Shown piece after piece: positions 8,397 through 17,834 of a stretch of DNA of 64,000 nucleotides. A model generated the notes under the pieces. That model saw nothing but the letters and a program-made list of their open reading frames with translations, searched no databases and had not been told where the DNA came from. A program made the translations under genes and the position numbers. Origin of the DNA: Oceanicaulis sp. HLUCCA04 (GTDB taxonomy: Bacteria > Pseudomonadota > Alphaproteobacteria > Caulobacterales > Maricaulaceae); contig LJSH01000005.1 in NCBI GenBank assembly GCA_001314625.1, positions 182,285-246,284 of the forward strand, read 5' to 3'. Each line of letters opens with the position of its first letter. The stretch's first letter is position 1.

Positions 8397-9821
8397 CTAC
8401 CCCGCGCCGCCAACGGTAATCCCGGCAATCTTCAGCGTGGGCTGGCCGACGCCGACCGGCACGCCCTGGCCCGCCTTGCCGCACGTGCCGACGCCGGGGT
8501 CCATGGCAAAATCATTGCCGATCATGGAGATTTTCGTCAACGCGCTCGGTCCATCACCGATCAGGGTCGCGCCCTTGATCGGCTCGGCGATGTTGCCCCC
8601 GCGCACCCGGTAGGCCTCGGTGCAGCGGAAGACGAACTTGCCAGACGTGATATCCACCTGACCGCCGCCGAAATTGGCGGCATAGATGCCGTCATCCAGG
8701 CTTTCGAGAATTTCCTTCGGGTCGTGGTCACCGGCGGTCATGATCGTGTTGGTCATGCGCGGCATGGGCGCGCAGGCATAGCTTTCGCGCCGTCCATTGC
8801 CGGTGGCCTCCACGCCCATCAGGCGGGCATTCATCCGGTCCTGCATGAAGCCGACCAGAATGCCGTCCTCGATCAGCGTCGTGCGCCCTGTGGGCGTGCC
8901 TTCATCATCGATCGTCAGCGAGCCGCGCCGGCCCGGCATTGTGCCATCGTCAATGACGGTGACACCGGGTGCCGCCACCCGCTTGCCGATACGCCCGGCA
9001 AAGGCGCTTGTGCCCTTGCGGTTGAAATCGCCTTCCAGCCCGTGGCCGACCGCCTCATGCAGCAGGATGGCAGGCCAGCCAGCACCCAGAACGACTTCCC
9101 ATTCGCCTGCCGGCGCGTCGACCGCCTCCAGATTGACTTTGGCGACCCGCAGGGCCTCGTGGGCGAGTGACTGCCAGCTCTCGCGGTTCAGCCATTGCTC
9201 AAACTCCGCCCGGCCACCGGCTCCGGCACTGCCGCTTTCGCGGCGGCCATTGCGTTCAACCGTGACCGAGATATTCAGGCGCACCAGCGGGCGGACATCA
9301 TGGGCCATATAGCCATCGGCGCGGACAATGCCGATGAGCTGGCGTGAGGCGGCGATAGAGCAGCCGACCTGCACGACTTCCGGGTCGCGTGCGCGCAGCC
9401 ACGCATCGATTTCGGCCAGCAGCTTTGCCTTGGCTTCAAAGCCCGGTTCACCGATGACGTCGACATCATCATAGAGTTTCACATTCGTGCCGCGCGGAGG
9501 CGGTGCCATGACTGCATCGCGGCCCTGACGGGCGGCAGAGGCAGTTTCGCCTGCACGTTTCAGCGAGGCGAGGCTGATATCATTGGAGTGGGCAAAGCCG
9601 GTTGTCTCGCCGAACACGCCGCGCAGGCCGAACCCGCGTTCGGCGTCAAAGCTGGCGGATTTCAGGCGGCCATCATCGAAGGCGAGCGATTCGCTGGCCT
9701 CGGTCTCCAGATAGAGCTCGCCGTCATCGGCCCCGGCCAGACTGGCCCGCAAAACCCCCAGCGCGTCCTCCGCGTCAAATCCGAAACCGTCGAACGGGTT
9801 GGTGGAAGGGGTGCTGGCCAT
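8397..9821 (-). CDS. tldD: Metalloprotease TldD
   Basis: TldD subunit of the TldD/TldE(PmbA) protease, which trims unfolded peptides and in some species matures microcins or degrades CcdA. The metal-binding HEAVGHGLEGD (HExxxH) lies about residues 256-266, and the C-terminal Cys/Gly-rich segment (GNDFAMDPGVGTCGKAGQGV) is typical. 474 residues. Start at 9821 (MASTPSTNPF) is supported by AGGAGA six bases upstream on this strand. A longer frame to 9854 has no ribosome site. No pmbA partner is in the window. In alphaproteobacteria tldD commonly sits just upstream of the coxB cluster, as here. Confidence 0.95.
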   Translation of the reverse strand: MASTPSTNPFDGFGFDAEDALGVLRASLAGADDGELYLETEASESLAFDDGRLKSASFDAERGFGLRGVFGETTGFAHSNDISLASLKRAGETASAARQGRDAVMAPPPRGTNVKLYDDVDVIGEPGFEAKAKLLAEIDAWLRARDPEVVQVGCSIAASRQLIGIVRADGYMAHDVRPLVRLNISVTVERNGRRESGSAGAGGRAEFEQWLNRESWQSLAHEALRVAKVNLEAVDAPAGEWEVVLGAGWPAILLHEAVGHGLEGDFNRKGTSAFAGRIGKRVAAPGVTVIDDGTMPGRRGSLTIDDEGTPTGRTTLIEDGILVGFMQDRMNARLMGVEATGNGRRESYACAPMPRMTNTIMTAGDHDPKEILESLDDGIYAANFGGGQVDITSGKFVFRCTEAYRVRGGNIAEPIKGATLIGDGPSALTKISMIGNDFAMDPGVGTCGKAGQGVPVGVGQPTLKIAGITVGGAG

Positions 9822-9908
9822 GAAATTCTCCTGATCGGCATCTGTCAGCAACATAGGCGTGCCGGCACCGCTAATCGACCCCGCCTTGGCAGGTGGGGGC
9901 GTTGAAGT

Positions 9909-10003
9909 CTGAAATCCCGGCCAAGCGCAGCGCTGGCCGGGACCTTGTGCAGAAATCGGCCAAGAGAGGCCCCGGATGCGCTGCCGCGCTCCGGGGTTTC
10001 AGC
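9909..10003 (+). repeat. Two-hairpin dispersed repeat, copy 1
   Basis: Two inverted repeats about 28 bp apart fill the space between the TPR gene end and tldD. Hairpin A has TCCCGGCCA (9915-9923) and TGGCCGGGA (9934-9942), preceded by CTGAAA and followed by CCTTGTGCAG. Hairpin B has CCCCGGA (9970-9976) and TCCGGGG (9990-9996), preceded by AGG and followed by TTTC. The same order, spacing and border sequences recur near 36.4 and 58.8 kb. It could act as a terminator, an mRNA-stabilising REP-like element or a mobile repeat. No U-tract follows either hairpin. Confidence 0.75.
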
Positions 10004-10018
10004 GTGGGATGCCGGACC

Positions 10019-10600
10019 CTAAGGCTGGTGCCGGGCAAAGCGTCGCGGCTGGGCGGCGAGCAGGGCATCGTCCGGTGCCAGGCGCGCGGCCTCGACATAG
10101 GCGTCATAGGCCTCGTCATAGCGGCCCAGGCGCTCGAGCGCGATCGCCTGGTTGAAATGGCCCAGATGCGATGGTTCCAGCCCAAGCTCCAACGCCTGGG
10201 CTGCGGACTCGTGCGCTCCGTTGAAATCACCGATGCGGATACGGGCGGCCGAGAGGGTCAGGTGCAGCTCTGGCAGATCGTCCAGCAGACGCTGCGCTGC
10301 ATTCAGATCGTTTATCGCCGACTGGCCATCTCCGCGCGCTGCCGAGAGCGCGGCGCGATTGATCTGCAGGCGCGCTCTTTCCTCATCGCCCAGACCCGAA
10401 TCACGCAAGGCATAATCGCAAGCGCCCAGTGCGCGTGCCATTTCCACGCCTGCGCGGGCTCCGTCCTCGCACTCTGAAATGGCCGACCGGATAGCCGGTG
10501 AGCGCTCCTGCGCATGGGCGAACCCCGTGTTGCCAAGGGCAAAGGCGAGGCCGGCAATGGCACAGCCGCGCAGCAGCGTGTGCGGAATAAGCGTGTTCAT
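10019..10600 (-). CDS. Tetratricopeptide-repeat protein, exported
   Basis: About 193 residues with an N-terminal signal peptide (MNTLIPHTLLRGCAIAGLAF through FAHA-QE) and a helical body carrying roughly three TPR units, such as FNGAHESAAQALELGLEP, HFNQAIALERLGRYDEAY and DAYVEAARLAPDD. TPR proteins are protein-interaction scaffolds. This one should be periplasmic and has no catalytic domain. Start at 10600 is chosen for GGAGAC upstream on this strand and because it begins the signal peptide directly. Same strand as tldD but separated from it by the two-hairpin repeat. Function unknown. Confidence 0.8.
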   Translation of the reverse strand: MNTLIPHTLLRGCAIAGLAFALGNTGFAHAQERSPAIRSAISECEDGARAGVEMARALGACDYALRDSGLGDEERARLQINRAALSAARGDGQSAINDLNAAQRLLDDLPELHLTLSAARIRIGDFNGAHESAAQALELGLEPSHLGHFNQAIALERLGRYDEAYDAYVEAARLAPDDALLAAQPRRFARHQP

Positions 10601-10727
10601 GACGTCTCCGGCGCTTGAGATTTTCCTCATGTAAGGCTAGCAGACAGCGCAAGCCCGCACCAAACCGAATGTCCGGGTGGCACTGAACAATTTGGGCACC
10701 TTGCGACAAAAAGGCGCTCATGTCGCA

Positions 10728-10756
10728 CTGACACCGGCGCTGCCGGGTTCTATATT
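10728..10756 (+). promoter_or_regulatory. Predicted sigma-70-like promoter for the cytochrome oxidase cluster
   Basis: CTGACA (10728-10733), a 17-bp spacer, then TATATT (10751-10756), about 58 bp ahead of the coxB ATG. Spacing is ideal and both boxes are close to consensus. It lies in the divergent gap between the TPR gene and coxB. Sequence-based prediction only. Confidence 0.45.
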
Positions 10757-10814
10757 CCGCCGCACGAAGCAGGTTTTTCCCTGCAGGATGCCAGATGAGA
10801 GTGTTGGGGGTTCC

Positions 10815-11681
10815 ATGCGTTTGAAGCTCATTGCCGGGACTGTTCTCGCCGCCGTAATGGCCGGCGCAGCTTCAGCCACGATTGTCGGTGCCCCAGTGGA
10901 TGGCGCCCTTGGCCTCCAGCAGGCGGTGACGCCGGTGATGGAAAACACCGTCTCGTTCCACAACCTGCTTTTGTGGATCATCTCGGCCATCAGCTTTCTG
11001 GTTCTCGGCCTGATCCTGTGGATCGCCGCGCGCTACCGGGCAAAGACAAATCCCGAGCCCAGGAAATTCAGCCACAATACGCTGATCGAGATCATCTGGA
11101 CGGCGGTGCCGGTCCTGATCCTGATCGTGATTGCGGTGCCGTCTTTCCGTCTGCTTTATTTCCAGGACGTGATCCCGGAGGCCGATTTCACCATCAAGGC
11201 GACCGGCAACCAGTGGAACTGGACCTACGAATATCCCGACCATGGCGGGTTCGAGTTCGTCTCCAACATGCTTGAAGAGGGCGATATCACCAGCGAGAAC
11301 TGGGAACAGGCCCGCCTTTTGAGCACGGATGTGCCCGTTGTCGTGCCGTCAGGTGCCACGGTGCGCGTGCAGGTGACGGCGTCAGATGTCATCCACTCCT
11401 GGGCCTTGCCGGCCTTTGGTGTGAAGATTGACGGCATCCCCGGCCGCCTGAACGAGACCTGGTTTGTCGTGCCGGAAGGCAATGAAGGCATCTATTTCGG
11501 CCAGTGCTCGGAAATCTGCGGTATCCGCCACGCCTTCATGCCGATTGAAATCCACGTCGTGCCGCAAGAGGTTTTCACGGCCTGGACCGAAGCGGCCAAT
11601 GAAGACCCCTACGCCGCATCCACCGTTCTCGCTTCTTATTACGCCAGCCAGCGCGCCACCCGCGTCGCGGCGGCCAACTAA
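10815..11681 (+). CDS. coxB: Cytochrome c oxidase subunit II (CuA-binding)
   Basis: Subunit II of the aa3-type terminal oxidase, which takes electrons from cytochrome c at a binuclear copper site. Signal peptide (MRLKLIAGTVLAAVMAGAAS), two membrane helices (about residues 48-75 and 95-115), then the periplasmic cupredoxin domain. The aromatic electron-entry stretch NQWNWTYEYP is present, and the CuA ligands are DVIHSWALPAFG (His) and YFGQCSEICGIRHAFMP (Cys, Cys, His, Met). 288 residues. Start at 10815 because the signal peptide begins there and GGGGG precedes it. First gene of the cta cluster. Confidence 0.97.
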   Translation: MRLKLIAGTVLAAVMAGAASATIVGAPVDGALGLQQAVTPVMENTVSFHNLLLWIISAISFLVLGLILWIAARYRAKTNPEPRKFSHNTLIEIIWTAVPVLILIVIAVPSFRLLYFQDVIPEADFTIKATGNQWNWTYEYPDHGGFEFVSNMLEEGDITSENWEQARLLSTDVPVVVPSGATVRVQVTASDVIHSWALPAFGVKIDGIPGRLNETWFVVPEGNEGIYFGQCSEICGIRHAFMPIEIHVVPQEVFTAWTEAANEDPYAASTVLASYYASQRATRVAAAN

Positions 11682-13319
<1,638 letters not shown>

Positions 13320-13349
13320 GCGGATCGCCGAACCAGCAAGGTCAGGCAC

Positions 13350-14336
13350 GTGTCTGTGACTGAGAAATCGGCTGAAACCATCACGGGCGGGGCTGCAAGC
13401 GCAGCCTCGCCCGCTGACTATATCGCGCTGATGAAACCGCGCGTGATGACGCTTGTCGTCTTCACCGGCTTTGCCGGCCTTGTCGCCGCGCCAGTGGACA
13501 TGAGCTTCATTTCCGCAGCCATCGCCATTTTCGCCCTCGCGCTCGGGGCAGGGGCCGCCGGCGCGTTCAACATGGCCTACGACAGCGATATCGACGCGGT
13601 GATGCGGCGCACGCGCCTGCGTCCGGTCGTACGCGGCATCGTGCCCAGGGCCGAAGCCTACACATTTGGCGGCGTGTTCACGCTTGCTTCGGTGACGCTG
13701 ATGGCGCTGGCCGCAAATTATGTTGCAGCCGCACTGCTCGCCTTCTCGATCTTCTTTTACGCGCTGATCTACACGGTCTGGCTGAAGCGCTCCACGCCGC
13801 AGAATATCGTCATTGGCGGCGCGGCCGGTGCCTTCCCGCCCATGATCGGCTGGGCTGCGGCGACCGGCAGTGTCAGCCTTGATGCGGTCATCCTGTTTGC
13901 CATCATCTTTTTGTGGACACCGCCCCATTCCTGGGCGCTGGCGCTCTACAAGTCGGGCGATTACGCGGCTGCGAAAATCCCCATGATGCCGGTGGCGAAG
14001 GGGGCTGCGTCCACGCGCCGCCAGATCATGATCTATGCGATTGCCTATGTAGCGATCAGTCTTGCGCCGCTGGCCACAGGGCTGGGCGGCATGGTCTATG
14101 CCGGCGCGGCCATACTGGGCGGTGCGCTCTTCCTGGTCTTGTCCGGGCGGGTGCTGACCTCGCGTGCCGGCGAGGCGGGAACGGACGAGGACGGGCTTTA
14201 TGATGTGCGCGCAGGCGACCGCGCGGCGCGCGACCTCTTTGCCTTTTCGATTGCCCATCTGGCGCTGCTGTTTGCTGCGCTCATCGCCGAGCATGGCGCC
14301 GGGCTTCACTTCGCCTTCGCGCGCTTCTGGAGCTAG
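13350..14336 (+). CDS. ctaB: Protoheme IX farnesyltransferase (haem O synthase)
   Basis: Polytopic membrane prenyltransferase (COX10 family) that attaches a farnesyl group to haem b to give haem O, the precursor of the haem a used by subunit I. The two Asp-rich motifs are visible: NMAYDSDIDAVMRRTRLRP near residue 70 and the conserved LWTPPHSWALALYKSGDY segment. About nine hydrophobic helices. GTG start at 13350 (VSVTEKSAET). 328 residues. 30 bp after subunit I, so co-transcribed and serving it directly. Confidence 0.95.
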   Translation: MSVTEKSAETITGGAASAASPADYIALMKPRVMTLVVFTGFAGLVAAPVDMSFISAAIAIFALALGAGAAGAFNMAYDSDIDAVMRRTRLRPVVRGIVPRAEAYTFGGVFTLASVTLMALAANYVAAALLAFSIFFYALIYTVWLKRSTPQNIVIGGAAGAFPPMIGWAAATGSVSLDAVILFAIIFLWTPPHSWALALYKSGDYAAAKIPMMPVAKGAASTRRQIMIYAIAYVAISLAPLATGLGGMVYAGAAILGGALFLVLSGRVLTSRAGEAGTDEDGLYDVRAGDRAARDLFAFSIAHLALLFAALIAEHGAGLHFAFARFWS

Positions 14337-14342
14337 AGTGAG

Positions 14343-14519
14343 ATGACCGACCCGACCCCGGAACAGACCCCTGAACGCCCGCGCGCACTGACTGCGGACG
14401 AGGAAAAGGCGCGCAAGCGTCGCAATGTCGCGATCTTCTGGAGCCTGATCGGGTTTATACTTCTGATCTTCCTGGTCACGATTCAACGTCTGGCCAGCAA
14501 TATCTCCGCCGGAGGTTGA
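14343..14519 (+). CDS. Small single-pass membrane protein in the cta cluster (CoxF-like)
   Basis: A 58-residue frame from ATG 14343 to TGA 14519, between ctaB (6 bp gap) and ctaG (7 bp gap). The first 28 residues are polar and charged (MTDPTPEQTPERPRAL...KARKRRN), followed by one membrane helix (VAIFWSLIGFILLIFLVTIQ) and a short tail, a positive-inside single-pass layout. Small proteins of this kind occur at the same place in alphaproteobacterial cta operons, where they are annotated coxF or hypothetical. A role in oxidase assembly is inferred from position only. GGAGGTTGATCGACTG at its end provides the ribosome site for ctaG. Confidence 0.85.
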   Translation: MTDPTPEQTPERPRALTADEEKARKRRNVAIFWSLIGFILLIFLVTIQRLASNISAGG

Positions 14520-14526
14520 TCGACTG

Positions 14527-15111
14527 ATGAAACTGCCCGTGCTGACAGGAAATGTGAAAGTCCTCGCCATCTGCCTCGGCCTGGCGCTGGGCATGGTGGG
14601 CATGGGCTATGCGGCTGTGCCGCTTTACGACCTGTTCTGCCGGGTGACGGGCTATGGCGGGACCACGCAGACCGCCCAGTTTGATCCGGACCAGATTCTC
14701 GAGCGCACCGTTCAGGTGCGTTTCGACGCCAGCCGCTCGCGGGACTTTCCGTGGGAGTTCGAACCGCTGCAGCGTGAAATGACCGTGCGCGTGGGCGAGA
14801 CGGCGCTGGCCTTTTACCGCGTCACCAATCCAACCGATGAACCGGTGACCGGAATCGCGACCTATAATGTCACACCGTTCAAGATGGGGCCGTATTTCGC
14901 CAAGCTGGAATGCTTCTGCTTTACCGAGCAGACATTGGGGCCGGGCGAGAGCATGGACATGCCGGTTGTCTTCTTCATCGATCCGTTGATGGATGAAGAG
15001 CGCCGGATGGATGACGTGCAAAGCGTAACGCTGTCATACACATTCTTCGAGGCCAGTGATTCGCGGGCCCGAAACCTTGCCGAACGCGCACCGGCTGCAA
15101 CCGGACGCTAG
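14527..15111 (+). CDS. ctaG: Cytochrome c oxidase assembly protein CtaG/Cox11
   Basis: Copper chaperone that delivers copper to the CuB centre of subunit I. One N-terminal membrane anchor (VKVLAICLGLALGMVGMGYA), then a periplasmic immunoglobulin-like domain. Diagnostic residues are VPLYDLFCRVTGYGGTT and the copper-binding KLECFCFTEQ (CxC), followed by VFFIDP. 194 residues, the normal family length. Ribosome site GGAGG eight or more bases upstream. Immediately follows the 58-residue membrane protein. Confidence 0.96.
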   Translation: MKLPVLTGNVKVLAICLGLALGMVGMGYAAVPLYDLFCRVTGYGGTTQTAQFDPDQILERTVQVRFDASRSRDFPWEFEPLQREMTVRVGETALAFYRVTNPTDEPVTGIATYNVTPFKMGPYFAKLECFCFTEQTLGPGESMDMPVVFFIDPLMDEERRMDDVQSVTLSYTFFEASDSRARNLAERAPAATGR

Positions 15112-15226
15112 GGCGAGGCAATTCGCCAGGGCGTGCTGACAAGCAGCGCGCCACATGATTGATCAGGGGGATGGGGCCAGCTATAGCTGCGCCATAAATC
15201 GCCCTTATGAAGAGCAGGAGAGGCCG

Positions 15227-16105
15227 ATGGCTGGCGGCGCTGTCAAACATGACTACCACCTCGTTGATCCGAGCCCGTGGCCGTTCGTCGGCTCTGTGGC
15301 CGCGTTCATCCTGGCGATCGGCCTTGTGATCTTCATGGCAGGGCTTTCTACCGATGAGGAAAGCTGGGCCTTCTTCCTGTTGCGTGAAGGATCGCCCTGG
15401 GTGCTGGTACTCGGCAGCCTGGGCATCATCTACACGATGATCGGCTGGTGGGGCGATATCATCAAGGAATCGCTTCGCGGTGACCACACCCCCGTGGTGG
15501 ATATCGGCCTGCGTTACGGCATGATCCTGTTCATTGTCTCCGAAGTGATGTTCTTCGCTGGCTGGTTCTGGATGTTCTTTGAAGCCGCCATCTTCCACGA
15601 TGTGCGTGCAGGCACGGGCTGGACAGGCGAAGCCATCGGCATGGAATATGCCGGCTGGGAAACGTGGCCGCCCCCGGGTGTCGAAACCTTCGATCCTTTC
15701 CACCTGCCGCTGATCAACACGCTGATCCTGCTTCTGTCGGGCACGACTGTCACCTGGGCGCACCACGCACTTCAGCATGGCGACCGCAATGGCGCCAAGT
15801 GGGGCCTTCTGTGCACCGTGCTGCTGGGCGCTCTGTTCACCTGCGTACAGGCCTATGAGTACACGCACGCCCATTTCGAGTTTGGCGGCAATCTCTATGG
15901 CGCCACCTTCTTCATGGCGACCGGCTTCCACGGGGCGCACGTCCTTATCGGGACGGTCTTCCTGGCGGTATGCCTGCTGCGTCTTCTCGCTGGCCAGTTC
16001 ACCCCGCAGAAGCATTTCGGCCTCGAGGCGGCGGCCTGGTACTGGCACTTCGTCGACGTGGTCTGGCTGTTCCTGTTCGCCTTCGTCTACGTGATCTTCC
16101 AGTAG
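15227..16105 (+). CDS. ctaE: Cytochrome c oxidase subunit III
   Basis: Seven-helix subunit III, which stabilises the proton uptake path of subunit I. 292 residues. Conserved N-terminus KHDYHLVDPSPWPFVGS, then EVMFFAGWFWMFFEAAI, TVTWAHHALQHGDR and FFMATGFHGAHVLIGT, ending HFVDVVWLFLFAFVYVIFQ. Start at 15227 (MAGGAVKHDYH) chosen for GAGCAGGAGAGG upstream and family fit. The preceding 115 bp gap (15112-15226) contains no gene and no clear element. Confidence 0.97.
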   Translation: MAGGAVKHDYHLVDPSPWPFVGSVAAFILAIGLVIFMAGLSTDEESWAFFLLREGSPWVLVLGSLGIIYTMIGWWGDIIKESLRGDHTPVVDIGLRYGMILFIVSEVMFFAGWFWMFFEAAIFHDVRAGTGWTGEAIGMEYAGWETWPPPGVETFDPFHLPLINTLILLLSGTTVTWAHHALQHGDRNGAKWGLLCTVLLGALFTCVQAYEYTHAHFEFGGNLYGATFFMATGFHGAHVLIGTVFLAVCLLRLLAGQFTPQKHFGLEAAAWYWHFVDVVWLFLFAFVYVIFQ

Positions 16106-16114
16106 ACCGGACGG

Positions 16115-16483
16115 ATGAATACTCCCCACCCCGTCATCGCAGGGATCAGCGGCCGCTGTCCCAGATGCGGGGAGGGGAGGCTGTTTTCCGGCTTCCTGAA
16201 ATTTGCCGATACATGCGAATCCTGCGAGCTGGATATATCCGGCGAGGATGCCGGTGACGGCCCGGCCGTTTTCATTATCCTGATTGTCGGCTTTATCGTC
16301 GTGCCCCTGGCGCTGGCGCTGGAGCTTGCGGTGACACCGCCCCTCTGGCTGCATGTGGTGCTGTGGCTGCCGCTGGCGCTGGGGCTTTGTGTCGCCTTGC
16401 TGCGCCCGTTCCGCGGCATCATGTTCGCGCTGCAATGGCACCATTCCGCGCGCGAGGCGCGTCTGGACGATACCGAAAGCTGA
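16115..16483 (+). CDS. DUF983 family membrane protein
   Basis: 122-residue DUF983 protein. N-terminal zinc-ribbon-like pairs (GRCPRCGEG and DTCESCELD) are followed by two membrane helices (PAVFIILIVGFIVVPLALAL and HVVLWLPLALGLCVALL). Members sit next to coxC and surf1 in many alphaproteobacteria, which suggests a part in oxidase biogenesis, but no function has been shown. Nine bp after subunit III and 32 bp before surf1. Confidence 0.88.
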   Translation: MNTPHPVIAGISGRCPRCGEGRLFSGFLKFADTCESCELDISGEDAGDGPAVFIILIVGFIVVPLALALELAVTPPLWLHVVLWLPLALGLCVALLRPFRGIMFALQWHHSAREARLDDTES

Positions 16484-16515
16484 CGCCTGCGCCGCACTGG
16501 AAGGATCTGGCTCCC

Positions 16516-17214
16516 ATGCACTTCCGCCCCATGCCGCTCCTCACGCTCCTGACGCTTGCCGCACTCGCTTTCCTGCTGACGCTGGGTGTCTGGCAGGTTC
16601 AGCGCATGGCGTGGAAGGAAGCCGAGCTGGACTGCTGGCGGGAAGCCAGTGCCAGTCCGGCGCGTGATCTGGACGAGGCGCTGTGCGTGGATACACCGTT
16701 CGAAGGGCGCAGCGTGGGCTATCTGCCCGAAGAGCGCAGCGGCAATGTGCGCGTTTACGGGCGGTCACTGGAGAACAACGCACCGGGCTGGCGCATCTTC
16801 GTGCCGGTAGATGCGCCAGGCTGCATCGAGAGCGGTTTCATGCTTGCCGAGGCCGCCTTCCAGCCACTTGGTGATGCTGACGAGACGCTCATTATGGTGG
16901 AGCGCTGGCGCATTGAGGTGCCGCCCGCACCCGGTGCCTTTACCCCCGATCCCCTTCCTGAAGAGCGCACCTTTTATGCGTTTGACGGGCCGGGCATGGC
17001 CGCAGCGCTCGGCCTTGACGATGGCGCGGTCTCTTCCAGCTGGTGGCTGGCACAGGATACCGGAGAGCCGCCCGCCTATCTGACGGCGACGCCGCCGGAG
17101 CGTCATTTCGGCTATGCGCTGACGTGGTTTGGTATGGCCGTTGCGCTGCTGGCGGTTTATCTGGTGTTTCACGCCGCGCGGGGACGGCTGTCGTTCACCG
17201 GGCGGAAAGAGTGA
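16516..17214 (+). CDS. SURF1 family oxidase assembly protein
   Basis: SURF1/Shy1 homologue, needed for haem a insertion into subunit I. 232 residues with the family's two-helix topology: N-terminal helix MPLLTLLTLAALAFLLTLGV followed by WQVQRMAWKE, a periplasmic domain with VRVYGRS and PGWRIFVPVDA, and a C-terminal helix (YALTWFGMAVALLAVYLVFH) ending in basic residues. Unusually, many Asp/Glu and an extra Cys pair (DCWREA, EALCVD) occur near the first helix. Start at 16516 (MHFRPMPL). Last gene of the oxidase cluster proper. Confidence 0.9.
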   Translation: MHFRPMPLLTLLTLAALAFLLTLGVWQVQRMAWKEAELDCWREASASPARDLDEALCVDTPFEGRSVGYLPEERSGNVRVYGRSLENNAPGWRIFVPVDAPGCIESGFMLAEAAFQPLGDADETLIMVERWRIEVPPAPGAFTPDPLPEERTFYAFDGPGMAAALGLDDGAVSSSWWLAQDTGEPPAYLTATPPERHFGYALTWFGMAVALLAVYLVFHAARGRLSFTGRKE

Positions 17215-17255
17215 GTGTGCCAGTCTGGCAGGCCCTTTAATCTGGAGGCTCCATT

Positions 17256-17834
17256 TTGGCGCTGTGGCGTGACGAAACTCCCGAAACAACGATGGCGGGC
17301 GAGGGTATCCGTCTGCGTCACCCCGGCGCGGACGATTATGAAGCCTGGGCCAAGCTGCGCAGCGCCAGCCGGGGGCATACCGAGCCGTGGGAGCCGTCCT
17401 GGAGCGATGATGAGCTGACGCGCACCGCTTACAAGCGCCGCCTGCGCCGCTACCAGCAGGATGTCGAGACCGGGCAGGGCTATCCCTTCTTCATTTTCCG
17501 CGCCTCCGACGGTGTTCTGGTGGGCGCCTGCAATCTGAACAATGTCCGGCGCGGTGTGCTGCAGGCGGCTGATATCGGCTACTGGATCGGATCGCCTTAC
17601 GTGCGCCGGGGACATGCCCGCGCGGCGGTGCGCCGGGTGGTGACGTTCGCCTTTGCCCAGCTGAACCTGAACCGGATCGAGGCGGCCACACGCCCGGAGA
17701 ACGAGGCCTCGCGCTCGCTGCTGATGAGTGTCGGCTTCCACCCTGAAGGCTATGCGCGCCGCTATCTGAAGATCAACGGCGAATGGCGAGATCATCTCAA
17801 ATTCGCCATCGTGCGCGGGGACTTGCTGCGTTGA
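17256..17834 (+). CDS. GNAT-family N-acetyltransferase (RimJ/RimL type)
   Basis: 192-residue GNAT protein. RimJ/RimL-type features are IRLRHPGADDYEAW at the N-terminus, IGYWIGSPYVRRGHARAAVR (acetyl-CoA pyrophosphate-binding loop) and LNLNRIEAATRPENEASRSL (motif B), then GFHPEGYARRYLKING. These enzymes acetylate ribosomal-protein N-termini or small amines, and the substrate here is unknown. TTG start at 17256, supported by TCTGGAGG seven bases before it. An in-frame ATG at 17292 is the alternative. Its stop overlaps a TTG of the EAL gene, suggesting coupling. Confidence 0.87.
   Translation: MALWRDETPETTMAGEGIRLRHPGADDYEAWAKLRSASRGHTEPWEPSWSDDELTRTAYKRRLRRYQQDVETGQGYPFFIFRASDGVLVGACNLNNVRRGVLQAADIGYWIGSPYVRRGHARAAVRRVVTFAFAQLNLNRIEAATRPENEASRSLLMSVGFHPEGYARRYLKINGEWRDHLKFAIVRGDLLR

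Noticed and set aside
8313-9170. Long plus-strand frame of 285 codons opposite tldD
   Set aside because: It is antisense to a certain gene, and its content is an Arg/Ala/Gly/His-rich string typical of GC-rich shadow frames.
14975-16444. 489-codon minus-strand frame across ctaG, coxC and DUF983
   Set aside because: Same reasoning: antisense of real genes, low-complexity charged content.
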